This document shows positions 34,001 to 44,936 of a stretch of DNA of 64,000 bases, piece by piece. The stretch's first letter is position 1. Each line of letters starts with the position of its first letter. This stretch comes from Setoptus koraiensis (Eukaryota > Arthropoda). The notes beneath the pieces are model-generated. The model saw nothing but the letters and a program-made list of their open reading frames with translations. It did no database searches and was not told the DNA's origin. Where the stretch lies: positions 1,240,001-1,304,000 of the forward strand of contig CM106586.1 in NCBI GenBank assembly GCA_048013815.1, in the 5' to 3' direction. Position numbers and translations under genes: made by a program.

Positions 34001-35874
34001 TTAACTCTATTTTCATTTTGTTATTAAAGACATTGTGTTGTTTGCTGATTTCAGATGTCATTATTTCTGCATTTGTCATCATTTGACGTACACAAGAATG
34101 TATCGTGTCGATTGTTTTGCCAAGTTACTTTGATTTTGCGATCATTCTCACAACAGTAACGCACACACACAAATTAAACAGGGTGCCATAAACTCTGTTA
34201 ATCTATCCACTGTCACCTGACACGACTAGCTAACGTTATAATCAATAAATTAAATTAGTATCTGCGATGGGATGAAGGAAGGTGAGTTCACGATGAATGC
34301 GAAAAATAAAACTATGGAAAATTGTCACACCATAATCATGTCTACTTGACACCACTTTTAGTTATTTTAGTCATTTGTCCTCGGAAACTAAATCATCATT
34401 TGATGAAGTATTTCACTAAACTTTATTAGATACTGTGGTTTGGTTGGCAATTAGTTATTTGCCTGATACGCCTCTGAGAGATAAGAGAGCCAAAAGGTAC
34501 CACTGGCTGATGATCAGGCCAGTGAAAATTCAAAAACAAATGCCTTTCTGATGATATAGCACGTATTATATCCATGATTGATCGTCATTATATTGATGAT
34601 GTTCATCATCAATGGAGTATGAGAAAAAATTCAATTATGCCAACTCTTTTCTTTTGGAAACAGTTTCATGTGCTGCCAATGGTTGACAATCCGGTTCTAA
34701 TGTAAACTCAATTAAGCATTAAACGACAAACGTTTAATGTTCTCGGTGCCTATTAAATAGCTAGAGTTGTAGACAAAAAGGCAGATAGATTGATAGCAGA
34801 ATTTCGTGCCCCAGAGCATCATGAGGAGAGCCATTCAACTCTCTTGAGCTGATTAGAAAAGCAATGAGTCATTCAGTCTACTAATGCAACATGTGACTAT
34901 CAATAATATCAGCAACTAAATTGTTGTAATTTGAGTTGTTGCTGTCTTGCCGATTTCACCAATCAAAGCGTATTGTTTGTTCCACTAAATGATTATTCAT
35001 GTATATATAAAATCAGCCATTGCATTGTTGTGCGATACCGTCGTCTCTCATGATTTAACAATCATTGATTGTTGCGCGACAGTAATGCACAACAGAACCA
35101 TATAAAGATCTTGTTTTTTTCCTTTGTATCCGTTCCTTGTATGGATTCTGTTGTGTCTCTAAAGAAAAGAAAACTGTAATTTCACTGTAATGGTCGTCTG
35201 AATTATTTAACGGAACAACAATTACAGTGTAACAGCACAGTGGCGTATTGTCTTGTCGAAAGGGCTCGATCTACTGAACAATATTCTCAACGATTTCTTA
35301 CGTATAGCTAGACACTGCTGAAGCAGTCGATAGTGTCATGCATTGGAAGTTGTCAGTTTCGCATCGGTTGGATCATTCTCAAGATGCGAAACTTATTTTT
35401 CAACTTTCACTTCAATCAGCTTCGTTTGAATCAATGGCTACTACCATAGTTGGACTAGTTAGGGTTATATCGGATGTCGTGGAAAACATTCCAAAGCTAT
35501 CATTGTAATATTGATTTGATACCTCGCGAGAATATGAAAAGTATCTGGATTCCTTGATCCTGAAAAGTGAACGACGAAAAAAAAACTTTTTTTTCAAAGT
35601 TGGCGCGCTTCCCATCGAACGCACGTCAACGAACTCGATGTATTGTTGACACTAGTGAATCAGCTGTTTTCGCTGTGAGAGCTTTATCATATGTTTGACA
35701 CATCACTAGATTCATCCAGACTCTTTGAGGTATGGACAATTGCCTCTGCCAATCAAACAAACTTAACGTATATTTATTTATTTAACATTGTTTCGTATGT
35801 CATTGGCTACGACGATCGGATGTTTTCGTTCAACTCATCAGCGTTGACAATCAGTAATTAGGATTATTTGTAAC
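31018..35874. other. Large noncoding region between XPR1 and the golgin-like gene
   Basis: About 4.9 kb. It holds the XPR1 promoter and CAA/TTG runs (about 32003-32028, 33155-33222), with no recognisable gene. Open frames at 31565-32037 come from Ser/Arg-rich or repeat sequence and look spurious. A TATA box with a following splice donor lies at 33895-33953. Confidence 0.45.
33895..33903 (+). promoter_or_regulatory. TATA box with possible 5' noncoding exon
   Basis: TATAAATAG, followed about 25-30 bp later by an initiator-like CACAGTC and then ACAACAG|GTAAAC, a strong splice donor at about 33953/33954. This looks like a core promoter plus a short untranslated first exon. The nearest plus-strand gene is the golgin-like gene at 35875, about 1.9 kb on. 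Confidence 0.35.
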
Positions 35875-36894
35875 ATGGGGCCCGACATGGAATCGTCATC
35901 GTCAAACACTAACACCATGCACCACAGCAATGGTTCAGCAGGCTTTGGCGATCATGACGATAACGCAAACAACAATACTAGCAGCAAACACAAATCTACA
36001 GAGGCCAGTGATGTAACAAAACTACGTCGCAACGTAGAACCCGAAAAAATTCACAAAGAGCTTGTTCAGCCTAAATTCTCTATGCCCGAATCGTTTCAGG
36101 AGAAACTAAACAGAAAGAACGATCAGATTGGTCAGTTGATGGCCGATTTAAACAGACTCGAGAACGATCTACGAACTCGAAAAGCTCAAATCAATCAATT
36201 GACAACTCAATTGTCTTCAACGACACAAGAGAGAGATGAATATAAAGCAGAAGCAGACAGTTTACAAGTGAAATTGAATGAAATAGAAAGAAATCTTAAC
36301 CAAAAGACTCTACTATTACAAGATGCAATCGATGATGCCATGAGCAAAGAGAACACAATACAACAAATGAAATCCAAATTGACCGCATTAGACGCTAAAA
36401 TGGCAGCCATGCAATCTAACGATGATATATTTATGGAAAAAGAGCGCATCATACGCGAGTTGACTCTTTTGACTAACCAGTTAAAGTGGCAATTACAAGA
36501 GAAAGATTCTCAATTAGAGCGTGAATTGAGACAGAATAGAGAGAGAAGCAACAATAATAATGTTGATAGTGGTCATCAGCAGTTTGGATCTCAATCGTCC
36601 CATTATTCATTGACGGTTGATCCTATGCTTGACAATCAGATTGGCAGCAAGTCTTCAAAATATAACAGTAGCAATAGTAGTCAAGATTTGTTAACGAATG
36701 TAACAAAACAATTCGAACGGTATATAGCAGATTGCAATATGGATAATATGACAAAATTAATGAAGCAATATAGGCGTACATTATCTGGTATCATATCGAA
36801 TCCGAGTTCATTATCATCACGCAAACTACTGAGGATCGGAATAGTGTTCTATTTACTCTTGATACATATCATCTTGATAATTTATATGTTTTAA
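35875..36894 (+). CDS. Tail-anchored coiled-coil protein, golgin-84/CASP-like
   Basis: 339 aa in one exon, ATG at 35875. The polar Ser/Asn/His-rich N-terminus (1-55) is followed by a heptad-like coiled coil at about 75-225 (EKLNRKNDQIGQLMADLNRLENDLRTR is its start). A Ser/Asn-rich linker follows, and then a single C-terminal membrane span at about 320-339 (IGIVFYLLLIHIILIIYMF) with only a few residues after it. This is the layout of tail-anchored Golgi tethers. Golgin-84 and CASP carry a conserved Tyr and His five residues apart in the span (YxxxxH). Here Y326 and H331 have that spacing, after a basic RKLLR stretch. It is much shorter than golgin-84 or CASP (about 640-730 aa), so the exact orthologue is uncertain. 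Confidence 0.65.
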   Translation: MGPDMESSSSNTNTMHHSNGSAGFGDHDDNANNNTSSKHKSTEASDVTKLRRNVEPEKIHKELVQPKFSMPESFQEKLNRKNDQIGQLMADLNRLENDLRTRKAQINQLTTQLSSTTQERDEYKAEADSLQVKLNEIERNLNQKTLLLQDAIDDAMSKENTIQQMKSKLTALDAKMAAMQSNDDIFMEKERIIRELTLLTNQLKWQLQEKDSQLERELRQNRERSNNNNVDSGHQQFGSQSSHYSLTVDPMLDNQIGSKSSKYNSSNSSQDLLTNVTKQFERYIADCNMDNMTKLMKQYRRTLSGIISNPSSLSSRKLLRIGIVFYLLLIHIILIIYMF

Positions 36895-38658
36895 CCAAGT
36901 GAATATAATAAGGGTAACAGCAACGATTATCAGTTATCAATAGTTGTCTCATGTGTGTTTATACCGTTTGTGTGTAAGCCACAACTACGAAAAAAGAGAT
37001 CAGGTTTACTTATGCATTTGAGTGTGATCGCAAATAAATTTATATATTTATTTATATAATAGGATATTATTTTTGTTCGTTTATGATTAGTATATCAACA
37101 ACAACAACAACAATAAATTGAAAATGAGAAATTCATGCTGCCATTCATGTTGCTGGCTTGCTGACTTGTCCGAGTGATTTAATAGTATCCATTTGGAGCC
37201 GCTCAACGGGTGGCTTCTTTCGCTTCGCGTATTGGTGATAATCGGTCAAAGCATCATCGAATAATATATTGATGGCACAATATATTCATTTGCAACGTAT
37301 ACATATAATGTAGTCTACATAGACTAAATGAGCACAGTGGATAGAGCGAGAATACAGTTATGTTTCAATCAACTTTAATGTGCTCGTCATGAAATAGCCA
37401 TATAAACTACAATGATCAATTGGTTTCGTGACGCGCCCACTAAATTTTCTAGAAGAGTTCTTCAGTTTACAGTATGTTTGTGTTCGATTCTCGACTATTT
37501 CGCAGCTACTTACATGGTGCGTTTTGACAGTATACATGATGATCAATTCGACTGATCAATTTTGCTATGATCAAGACTGACCGATTGAGTTGTCAGACTC
37601 ACTAGCAGCAAGCAAACGGGAACATTACATCCACGAGCCGGGTTGCTATTACCTGCTACATTGTGGGTAGTGTGCTGAAACAGTGGCACAAATGCGATGA
37701 TGGTCACCGAATTACAATTTTAATCAGAATTTCAGGATTCGGATGCAGAGCAATATGATCGTTTCGAACGAGCGACTAGCCGGTTATTATCAAATGTAGC
37801 GACTATCTAGTGGCGTTTGATACACAAGTAAGTAATAGTTTTGGTTGGTTGTGGTGAGTGGAAGCCGTTATTAGCCACTGGCCACTGGCCACTGGCCACT
37901 AGGCAACCGAAAATCAGCAACCGGCAGCCAGGTATGAGTACAACAAACAGCGACAACAAGTAGAGCATCTGAATTGTATGTTTGCGAGAGAGCGGGAGTG
38001 CACTCATTAGAGGTTAATTTATGGTTTGTGTATCTATTGCGGACAGCACGAGCCATAGAAGGAGATTAGTGTTAAATGAGACAAATTGTGTGCGCCAATT
38101 TTATAGATATCATTCCGTTTCAAATAATATCATATCTATTCGGTACATGGTGATTGTAACGGCAGCGCTGGTGCTGCCACAATAAACAATTAGTCACTCC
38201 TTCCTTGGTAGGCTCACCACTTGTTGTTGTTGTTGGTGCTGTTGTTGTTGTCGACAGGAGCAGCGCCAGTGAGGACAGGTAACAACGCGCGTTGTTGCAC
38301 CGGCAACAACAAAGATTGATGCGATTTTGATGATGATGCTGCCGCTGCCGATTTGTGGCGTTTACGAGAGCGCTGTTGTGTTGTTCGCTTTTGAGAAAAG
38401 TGAACAATAATATATAATGACTGCAGATAATATCCATTCCATGCCATGCTCAGATAATCCCGATATCCCAATGGCATTAGCGAGCGGCAACAAAGTGAGT
38501 GACCGTTAAATAGTGACCGAGAGAAAGAGAGGCCAACAAAAGAGTTCATTGATATTTATACTTCTTTGGCTATCAATTGCAATAGTCGGCTGCCCATTTA
38601 CAATGCTCGTATGCTCTAAGGTCATCACGACGATCGCCAGCGCACAAAATGACGACGC

Positions 38659-38659
<1 letters not shown>

Positions 38660-38711
<52 letters not shown>

Positions 38712-38725
38712 GCTGTTGTTGTTGT
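38660..38725. repeat. (TTG)n microsatellite
   Basis: About 22 near-pure TTG triplets with CTG/TCG interruptions. It reads as Cys- or Leu-runs in spurious frames. Confidence 0.9.
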
Positions 38726-39031
38726 CATCATCCATCATTTGGTGTAGCCACCATTTTTTGGTTTGCCACCACTGCTACCTCTCGCTAAAAGCAACTCACC
38801 TGAGTTGCTTGTGCGTCGGATCAATACTAATGTTGCCGATAAATGTTGGTTGTAAGTGCGCGCCCAATGCCAGTTCTCAAGAGCCAACAAATTAGAGGAA
38901 TGAGCTGATGGAAATGGTTGCTTAATTGCAACACCGACAACAATGATAACGTTCGTCTGCAAGCTACAAACCTTTCAACAGCTATGCCAAAATAATGATT
39001 TATTATCTTATTCAACAACGACAATTAGTGC

Positions 39032-39079
39032 ACACTTTCTATACAATCACCAGATACAAACAAATTGTATAGAAAGTGT
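39032..39079. repeat. Perfect hairpin, 16-bp arms
   Basis: Arms ACACTTTCTATACAAT (39032-39047) and ATTGTATAGAAAGTGT (39064-39079) are exact reverse complements with a 16-nt loop. They lie in noncoding sequence. Confidence 0.9.
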
Positions 39080-40076
39080 TTGAGTGTCTCGTCACTTTGC
39101 TAGTCACTCACTGCCGGCAACAGTACGTGTGTAACAACTGTCGTCATTTTCAATTGCCGACATTTTATTGAATTTTATTAAATTTTATTTCATTTTATTT
39201 TATCCACTCGACTTTACTCATTTTATCCACTGCTAGCACTGCACAACAGTGGCTCGTCGGCTCAATTGGGCGCCCACGGCTCACCTACGACTAATCCTAT
39301 CTGTCTCGCTTTGTTGTGTTGATGCCGCTCTCTCTGTTAGAGGCTCATCAGTGACCAACTGGACTGATGGGCAACTTGCGAGCATGCAATTTGCCGGTGA
39401 ACACGAAGCATTCGAGCGAACGCAGGCAAAAACTTGTGATTGTTGTATAATTAAAATCTAATTTAAACCGGTGGCTCACAACGATATTCCGTCTGAGTTG
39501 GTAGCGGAGTGTGGCCACCGACAATCCATAATCACGACTGCATCACAAAGTGGCTAGACAAGGACAGTCATGATGATACCTATATACTGAGTGTGTACAA
39601 TTAAGCGCAAGTTACGCTAGTTATAGGTCAACATTTGGTTGGCGACGACAAGCATGAAAGTTACATTAGTTATGACATAGCGAGTGCACGCTGTTGATTG
39701 GAGTGGTCAGTTGGAGCGCGTTGGCGTTGTTGTGAGTGTGTCAGGCTGAACTGGGACGTTGATGACCACTAATGATGATTATCATTCATCGTTGCTTGAC
39801 CATCATCATTTTCACGACTACAATAGTTGCAATGATACAGTTATAACACCCAACTAGTTGTGCGCCGTGACCGGAACAGGCCACTTCTTTCCAATTGAGA
39901 ACTGTTGCTCGTTGTGTCGCTCTTTGTCTTCATCAACTGCACTCCACTAACTGACCACTGTGCCGCACCAAACCGGGGCCACCTATAAAAGCTCCAGAAA
40001 ACACTACCGGTCAGCATGACTACCGGGCAATTTGAGCATGCCCGACAGCGCACACATGCACTGTCTATCATACATT

Positions 40077-40106
40077 TGATCTGATATATATAAATATATC
40101 AGATCA
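40077..40106. repeat. Perfect hairpin, 13-bp arms
   Basis: TGATCTGATATAT (40077-40089) and ATATATCAGATCA (40094-40106) with a 4-nt loop. Confidence 0.9.
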
Positions 40107-41574
40107 GGTATATATCTGGTGGCGTCGCAAGGCACTCACTGTAATATCAAATGTACGCAGAGTTCATTGGTCAGCTATCAGCAATCAACAAACGGATAGT
40201 GGCAGCAGTTATCAGCTATCGGTTATCAGCGAATGTGTGTTGACAACCAGTTGATTGATTGAGTCGCTATTGTTTTAGCGGGCGCTCATGTTTCACTCTT
40301 GTCAATTTCTTGCTTGTGGATTGAGTTTCGTTTCTCAGTTGTGGGCATATCGTTGTGAATCTCGCATGAGTGAGACTTCAATTGTCGATACGCGAATATC
40401 CTCTGAGAATCCTTTGCAACTAGATGCTCGCTCGCACAACACAATCAAAGCGATAATTTGAGAAAGAAGATCAAATAACGCCAGTAATTTATGCACAACA
40501 AAATAGATAATGAATGCAGATTAAACTCGCTCTCTCTCTCTCTCCAAACACGATTGTTGTCGCTCGCTCTATGGCCTCAACTCTCCTCGGCTCCCTTTCG
40601 GCTCTAGCGGAGCATAAAATGAACTAGTTGATACAATTGTAATCAAGTTGTTTCTGTTGATTACCGTTGCGATGAGATATAGATTAGAAGTGGCGCTCGT
40701 AGTCTGCTACCGACGTCCACATCCCTTCCCAATAAACTGTTGCTTTTATACCTTTTATGCCTCGCATGGCCTGGATCGATGATAATGTTGTCGCTTTATT
40801 GCCGTTTTATTCTCTCTTGCTCTCTTTGTGCTGCTCTCCGTCTTGTCCGTTGTTCAGTGTCCATGTTTGTTCGCTGTTCGAGTGCCTCACTGTTTGGTGT
40901 TGGGTGATTCACTTTCGATCGGGCGGCAGCTTCGAAACAGCCTGACAAAAGAATCAGATTAAATTGAAAAGGAAAAGGCGCGTGTCAGTGTCGCCCAAAC
41001 CAACGCTGACCGGTAGTAATCATTCGCTGTGTGTGCGCCATTAATCGATTTCAGCAAGCATAAAACTAGAGATATAAGACTACCGAAAACCATCAAACCA
41101 TTTTATCTGTGATGACAATCTCATTTACATACGGCCACTGGCGCACAGTAATTAATTAAATATTCATTGTTTCGGACAGCGCCAACAATGAGCGCGCCTC
41201 AAGCCAATCTATATTGTTGCAGTTTGCAGTTGCGACAACAACTCTTGTAAAAAACTCTCGCTAAACAATCTCGCATCTCATTCTATCTAACGGCCAATCT
41301 CTGCCACCAACTCTTGCCTTTCTTTGCGCCGCTGCTCGCCCTCACAACTGTCAGCTCTAATATGTGAGCTGATGGCCAGTATGAGAGACACTGTCGCGGC
41401 TACAATAATCAATTAGCGACACTAGCGCAGATCGAAAGTCGCCATCTACCTGTCGCATCGAATTGAAATTAAAGATAAAATGAGCGAAAAAGTAAATTAT
41501 AGAAATCAAAGTGAGAGACGCTCGCTTAAAACGATCAGATAGAAAAATGCTAATCTATTTATTACTATTGTCAG

Positions 41575-42321
41575 TTAATTATGCCAGCGCAGGGGATGCG
41601 AATATTTGGCGCAAATATGATGCGAATCTAAAAGTACATAGTTGGCTGGTGCGGGCTTGAATTGCGTTGTAAATGGACCAAATGTTGCGTAATGCTGTGG
41701 CGTGGGCGGTGTGGGTGGCGTGGAGGGCGCGAATGTGTCCATTGTGAATGTTGTAAATTGTTGTTGTGTCGTTGTCGGCATTGGTATAAATTGTTGTGCT
41801 GTCATGGGTGTTATTGGTGTAGGTGGCGCAGTTGGGGTATACGATGCCGCTGACGATGACGACGACATGTCCAATGTGTCCAATGTGTGCGACACTGTCG
41901 TTGATGTCGGTGTCGGTGTCACTGTTAGTGTCGGTGTTTGTGTCGGTGTGTGCGTCGGTGTTTGTGTTGGCGTTGTCGTCGGTGTTGTTGTTGTTGTCGT
42001 TGTTGTTTTTGTTGTTGTTGTACAGTCTTCGTTTAGTATAATAGTCAAATGTCTTATGTAATCGTGTGCCTGACACAAAATGTCCCATTTGGACATTCTT
42101 TTAACGTCCTCTTGATCGCCCAAACGCGTTCGCAAATCCTCGAACGCCTTGTTCAACAGGTGCATTCGTTTTCGTTCTCTCGCGTTGGCCGCTAAGCGTT
42201 TTCTTTTCGATGGAGGCAGAGTGCTGTTGTTTGTAGACTTGTGTTTGTTGCTGCTGGTTATTTTTGTCTCTGACAGTGACATTGTGGAACAATCGTCGTC
42301 AATCGATGATGTCGTCGACAT
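41575..42321 (-). CDS. Atonal-superfamily bHLH transcription factor
   Basis: Single exon, 248 aa, ATG at 42321. The bHLH domain is at about residues 39-96. Its basic region and helix 1, KRLAANARERKRMHLLNKAF, carry the AANARER core of atonal/neurogenin proneural factors. Helix 2 (MSKWDILCQAHDYIRHL) keeps the SK..x.L..A..YI pattern but replaces the usual YETLQMAQ. The loop (RLGDQEDVKR) is also unusual. The C-terminal part is low complexity: a Thr/Pro run (about 103-145, TPTQTPTHTP type), then Thr/Pro/Gln/Phe-rich sequence that could act as an activation domain. Such factors dimerise with E proteins (daughterless) and specify neural or sensory cells. It sits alone within long noncoding flanks, as expected for a developmental regulator. 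The exact subfamily is uncertain. Confidence 0.8.
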   Translation of the reverse strand: MSTTSSIDDDCSTMSLSETKITSSNKHKSTNNSTLPPSKRKRLAANARERKRMHLLNKAFEDLRTRLGDQEDVKRMSKWDILCQAHDYIRHLTIILNEDCTTTTKTTTTTTTTPTTTPTQTPTHTPTQTPTLTVTPTPTSTTVSHTLDTLDMSSSSSAASYTPTAPPTPITPMTAQQFIPMPTTTQQQFTTFTMDTFAPSTPPTPPTPQHYATFGPFTTQFKPAPANYVLLDSHHICAKYSHPLRWHN

Positions 42322-42600
42322 ATTTGTTTATTTGCTGTTTATCCACTCGTTGCCAGTTTTGCTAACCAAACTTGAAAACTTTACTTTTGATTTTGCTTTT
42401 GATTTTGCTGTCGCTGGTGCTTCTGTTGTCCGGCTGTAATCGACTGATGCGAGACGCGAATTCGAGTTGCCACAACAACAAACTGACCGCTCCGCTTCGA
42501 ATTGGCCTATCGAACGTTCTTTCGACCAGCTCACTTTTTTCAGGTGCGCATGCGCCGATTTACCTATCCAAACGCACACACTCTCGTCGTACCTGTTACT

Positions 42601-42700
42601 GGCGCTGCTGTTGTTGTTGTTGTTGTTGCTGTTGATGTTGTTGATGCTGTTGATGTTGTTGATGCTGTTGTTGCTGTTGTTAATGCTGCTGTTGTTGCTG
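42601..42700. repeat. Interrupted TTG/CTG triplet repeat
   Basis: Mixed TTG, CTG and ATG triplets over about 100 bp, in the 5' flank of the bHLH gene. Confidence 0.85.
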
Positions 42701-44896
42701 TTGTCGTGATAGGCTCACAGCGACTTTTTGGGCGAATGTGTCGCTGGACGAAAGAAGCGAGCTCCTGTTCGCTGGCGTGCTCGTCGTTGGCACACTGTCC
42801 ACCAATCTAAATTCATTGCAAACAAGCTCAACTAGCCACAAGTTTCACCGTTCGCTTTTTCTCAATTTACAATATGAATCGTTCACATTTGAGCAATATT
42901 TTGGCGAGATGGCACACAACGCAAGCGCCCTTTTCGAGCCGTTGTTTTCACACCTGTTTGTGGGCCGAAACTGCATGAACGAACGGCCACCGAAATAATT
43001 GCCTTTCGACACACCGCTAACATTATAGGCTCACAGAAACAGAAGCCAGTTGATTTCAACTTGAGAGATTCACTGTCAACTCGACGGGCTTGTGCTGGGC
43101 GTCGGAGAAGAGGGCACGCGACTGTCATTAGTTGATGCTGACGACAAGCTGCTACCTCGACACTCGCCAAATGACATGCAATTCCAATTGTGCCCCCGAT
43201 CGCGTGGCTGCAATCCGAGAGACAAAAAGAAACGCAAGCTACATTGGGTGAGATGAGCTGGAGAAGGCGCCCACTCGTTGCGTTCTTTTCGCTCTGTGTG
43301 TGTGTGTGTCAGTCGAGGGCGGCTTTCAATTGGAGAGAAAGCGAAATATTTGCGAGTAAATGCGATGCCGACAAGCAACAACAACAACAACAACAACAGC
43401 ATGCCATACACGTGATTACGTGTCAGGTGACACTTAGGTGTCAAATAACCGTTACAATGGCGCAATAGCCACTGTTGAGAGTGAGAGGGCAGCGCACAAT
43501 TGTTGCCGATCTAATTAGATAATCGCACGCCGAGAAACAATGAGAATGATGGATTAGTTAATGGCTCTCGTTGATTGGGCATGACATACACGCAACACAC
43601 CATGTTAGCTGTGGGCATATGTTATGGATAAATGATGGGTTGCACGTTGTTGCAAGTTGCAATTATATTACATCTATTACCTAACACAGTGACTCGATGT
43701 CTGTTGCGCAGTCGATTGTTGGTCAGTATAAACAGAGCGACACACACAACACAACATCAAAACAGACAACGCACAACGGTCACCAGTTACATCACTGACA
43801 CTGACAGTTAGCGGCATTTGTTTGTAAAGCAACAGTTTTATCGGCAACTGGCAACTGCTGTGACTGGCATCTTTTTGGTTGAAATGAGCGCGTTAACAGT
43901 GTCAGTGGCGGCCGTTGTTACACAAGCGGCCACTTAATTAAGATTGATGGCACGTGATTACACATGATAATTATGTGACAACAGTTATAGCTCGCTCGTG
44001 GCCAGCTTATAACTGTTTAGAACTTGTAAATTATAAGTGTTGCAATGAGAGATGAGCCTATGGAAATGGCAACACTCGACATTGACAACAAAGAGCTCGA
44101 GTGTGTTGAACAGGTGGCACGAGTGCGGCACGAGCGAGGCGATTGGCAAATTGGCGCGCACTTGAGCGTCGCCACACTGGCCATCGCTAGATTGGGCATC
44201 GTCAGAAATTCATTGGCTCGAGTGGGCACAGATATTGGATCCACTGACCACTTGACAGTATTAATTGTAGTGTCCAGTGGATGGCAGAGATGAGTTCATT
44301 AGTTGCGCTAATTAGCAGAGTGTGGCCACGGCCAGTGTGACTGACACTGGCATAAATATAGCAATATTTATATTTATATTTTGTGTGCCCAATCGGCGAT
44401 CATCGGCGATCATTAACTGGCACAATGATAATACAATTGGCACAATTATAAATGTGAGCAGACTGTTATTAACTGATTGTGAGCAGATTGTTGTGGCCGC
44501 GACTTTGTGTTGATCGCGAACAAGTCGATCACACACGGCAAATTGAAGCGACCGGATCCTCTGCAAACAATGCGCGCACGAAAGATACAAAACAGCAACA
44601 AGTGATCGCTGTTGTTGGCTTGTGATGAGGGCCAATTGTAATTGCAGAGCCAATTGTGGTTGCACACAGCTAATTGTAAATGGCCATTGTTTGCTGTAAG
44701 TGGCCAAACGCAAACAAACAAGCGGCCAGTGTTTGTTTACTGTGCAGCTAATAATAATTGTTTTGTGATTAGTTGTCAGTTATTAGTGCACATTAGTGTG
44801 CACACAATACACTCAACACGCGCCACGCGCCACGTGATATATGTCGGCCAGATCGTGCGCGCGTCACGCGTTTCTTGTGCCTACCACGAGACCTGT

Positions 44897-44936
44897 CCGT
44901 CAATTTGCGATTGTGGCTGGCATCGCAAATTGACGG
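44897..44936. repeat. Perfect hairpin, 15-bp arms
   Basis: CCGTCAATTTGCGAT (44897-44911) and ATCGCAAATTGACGG (44922-44936), 10-nt loop. Confidence 0.9.

Larger units (their letters stand above)
36895..41574. other. Noncoding region between golgin-like and bHLH genes
   Basis: About 4.7 kb with no gene recognised. It contains a tandem (CCACTGG)n run at about 37876-37901, a (TTG)n run at 38660-38725, a 16-bp-arm hairpin at 39032-39079 and a 13-bp-arm hairpin at 40077-40106. Open frames inside are repeat-derived. Confidence 0.5.

Noticed and set aside
38513-38788. Open frame with a poly-Cys/poly-Leu run
   Set aside because: The frame is carried by the (TTG)n microsatellite. No signal, domain or promoter, and all three frames are open only because of the repeat.
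41702-42061. 119-codon plus-strand Val/Gly-rich frame
   Set aside because: Antisense of the Thr/Pro repeat of the bHLH gene.
44045-44293. 82-codon plus-strand frame with a mixed composition
   Set aside because: Initially looked protein-like, but no domain, promoter or splice context supports it and the opposite strand is open as well.
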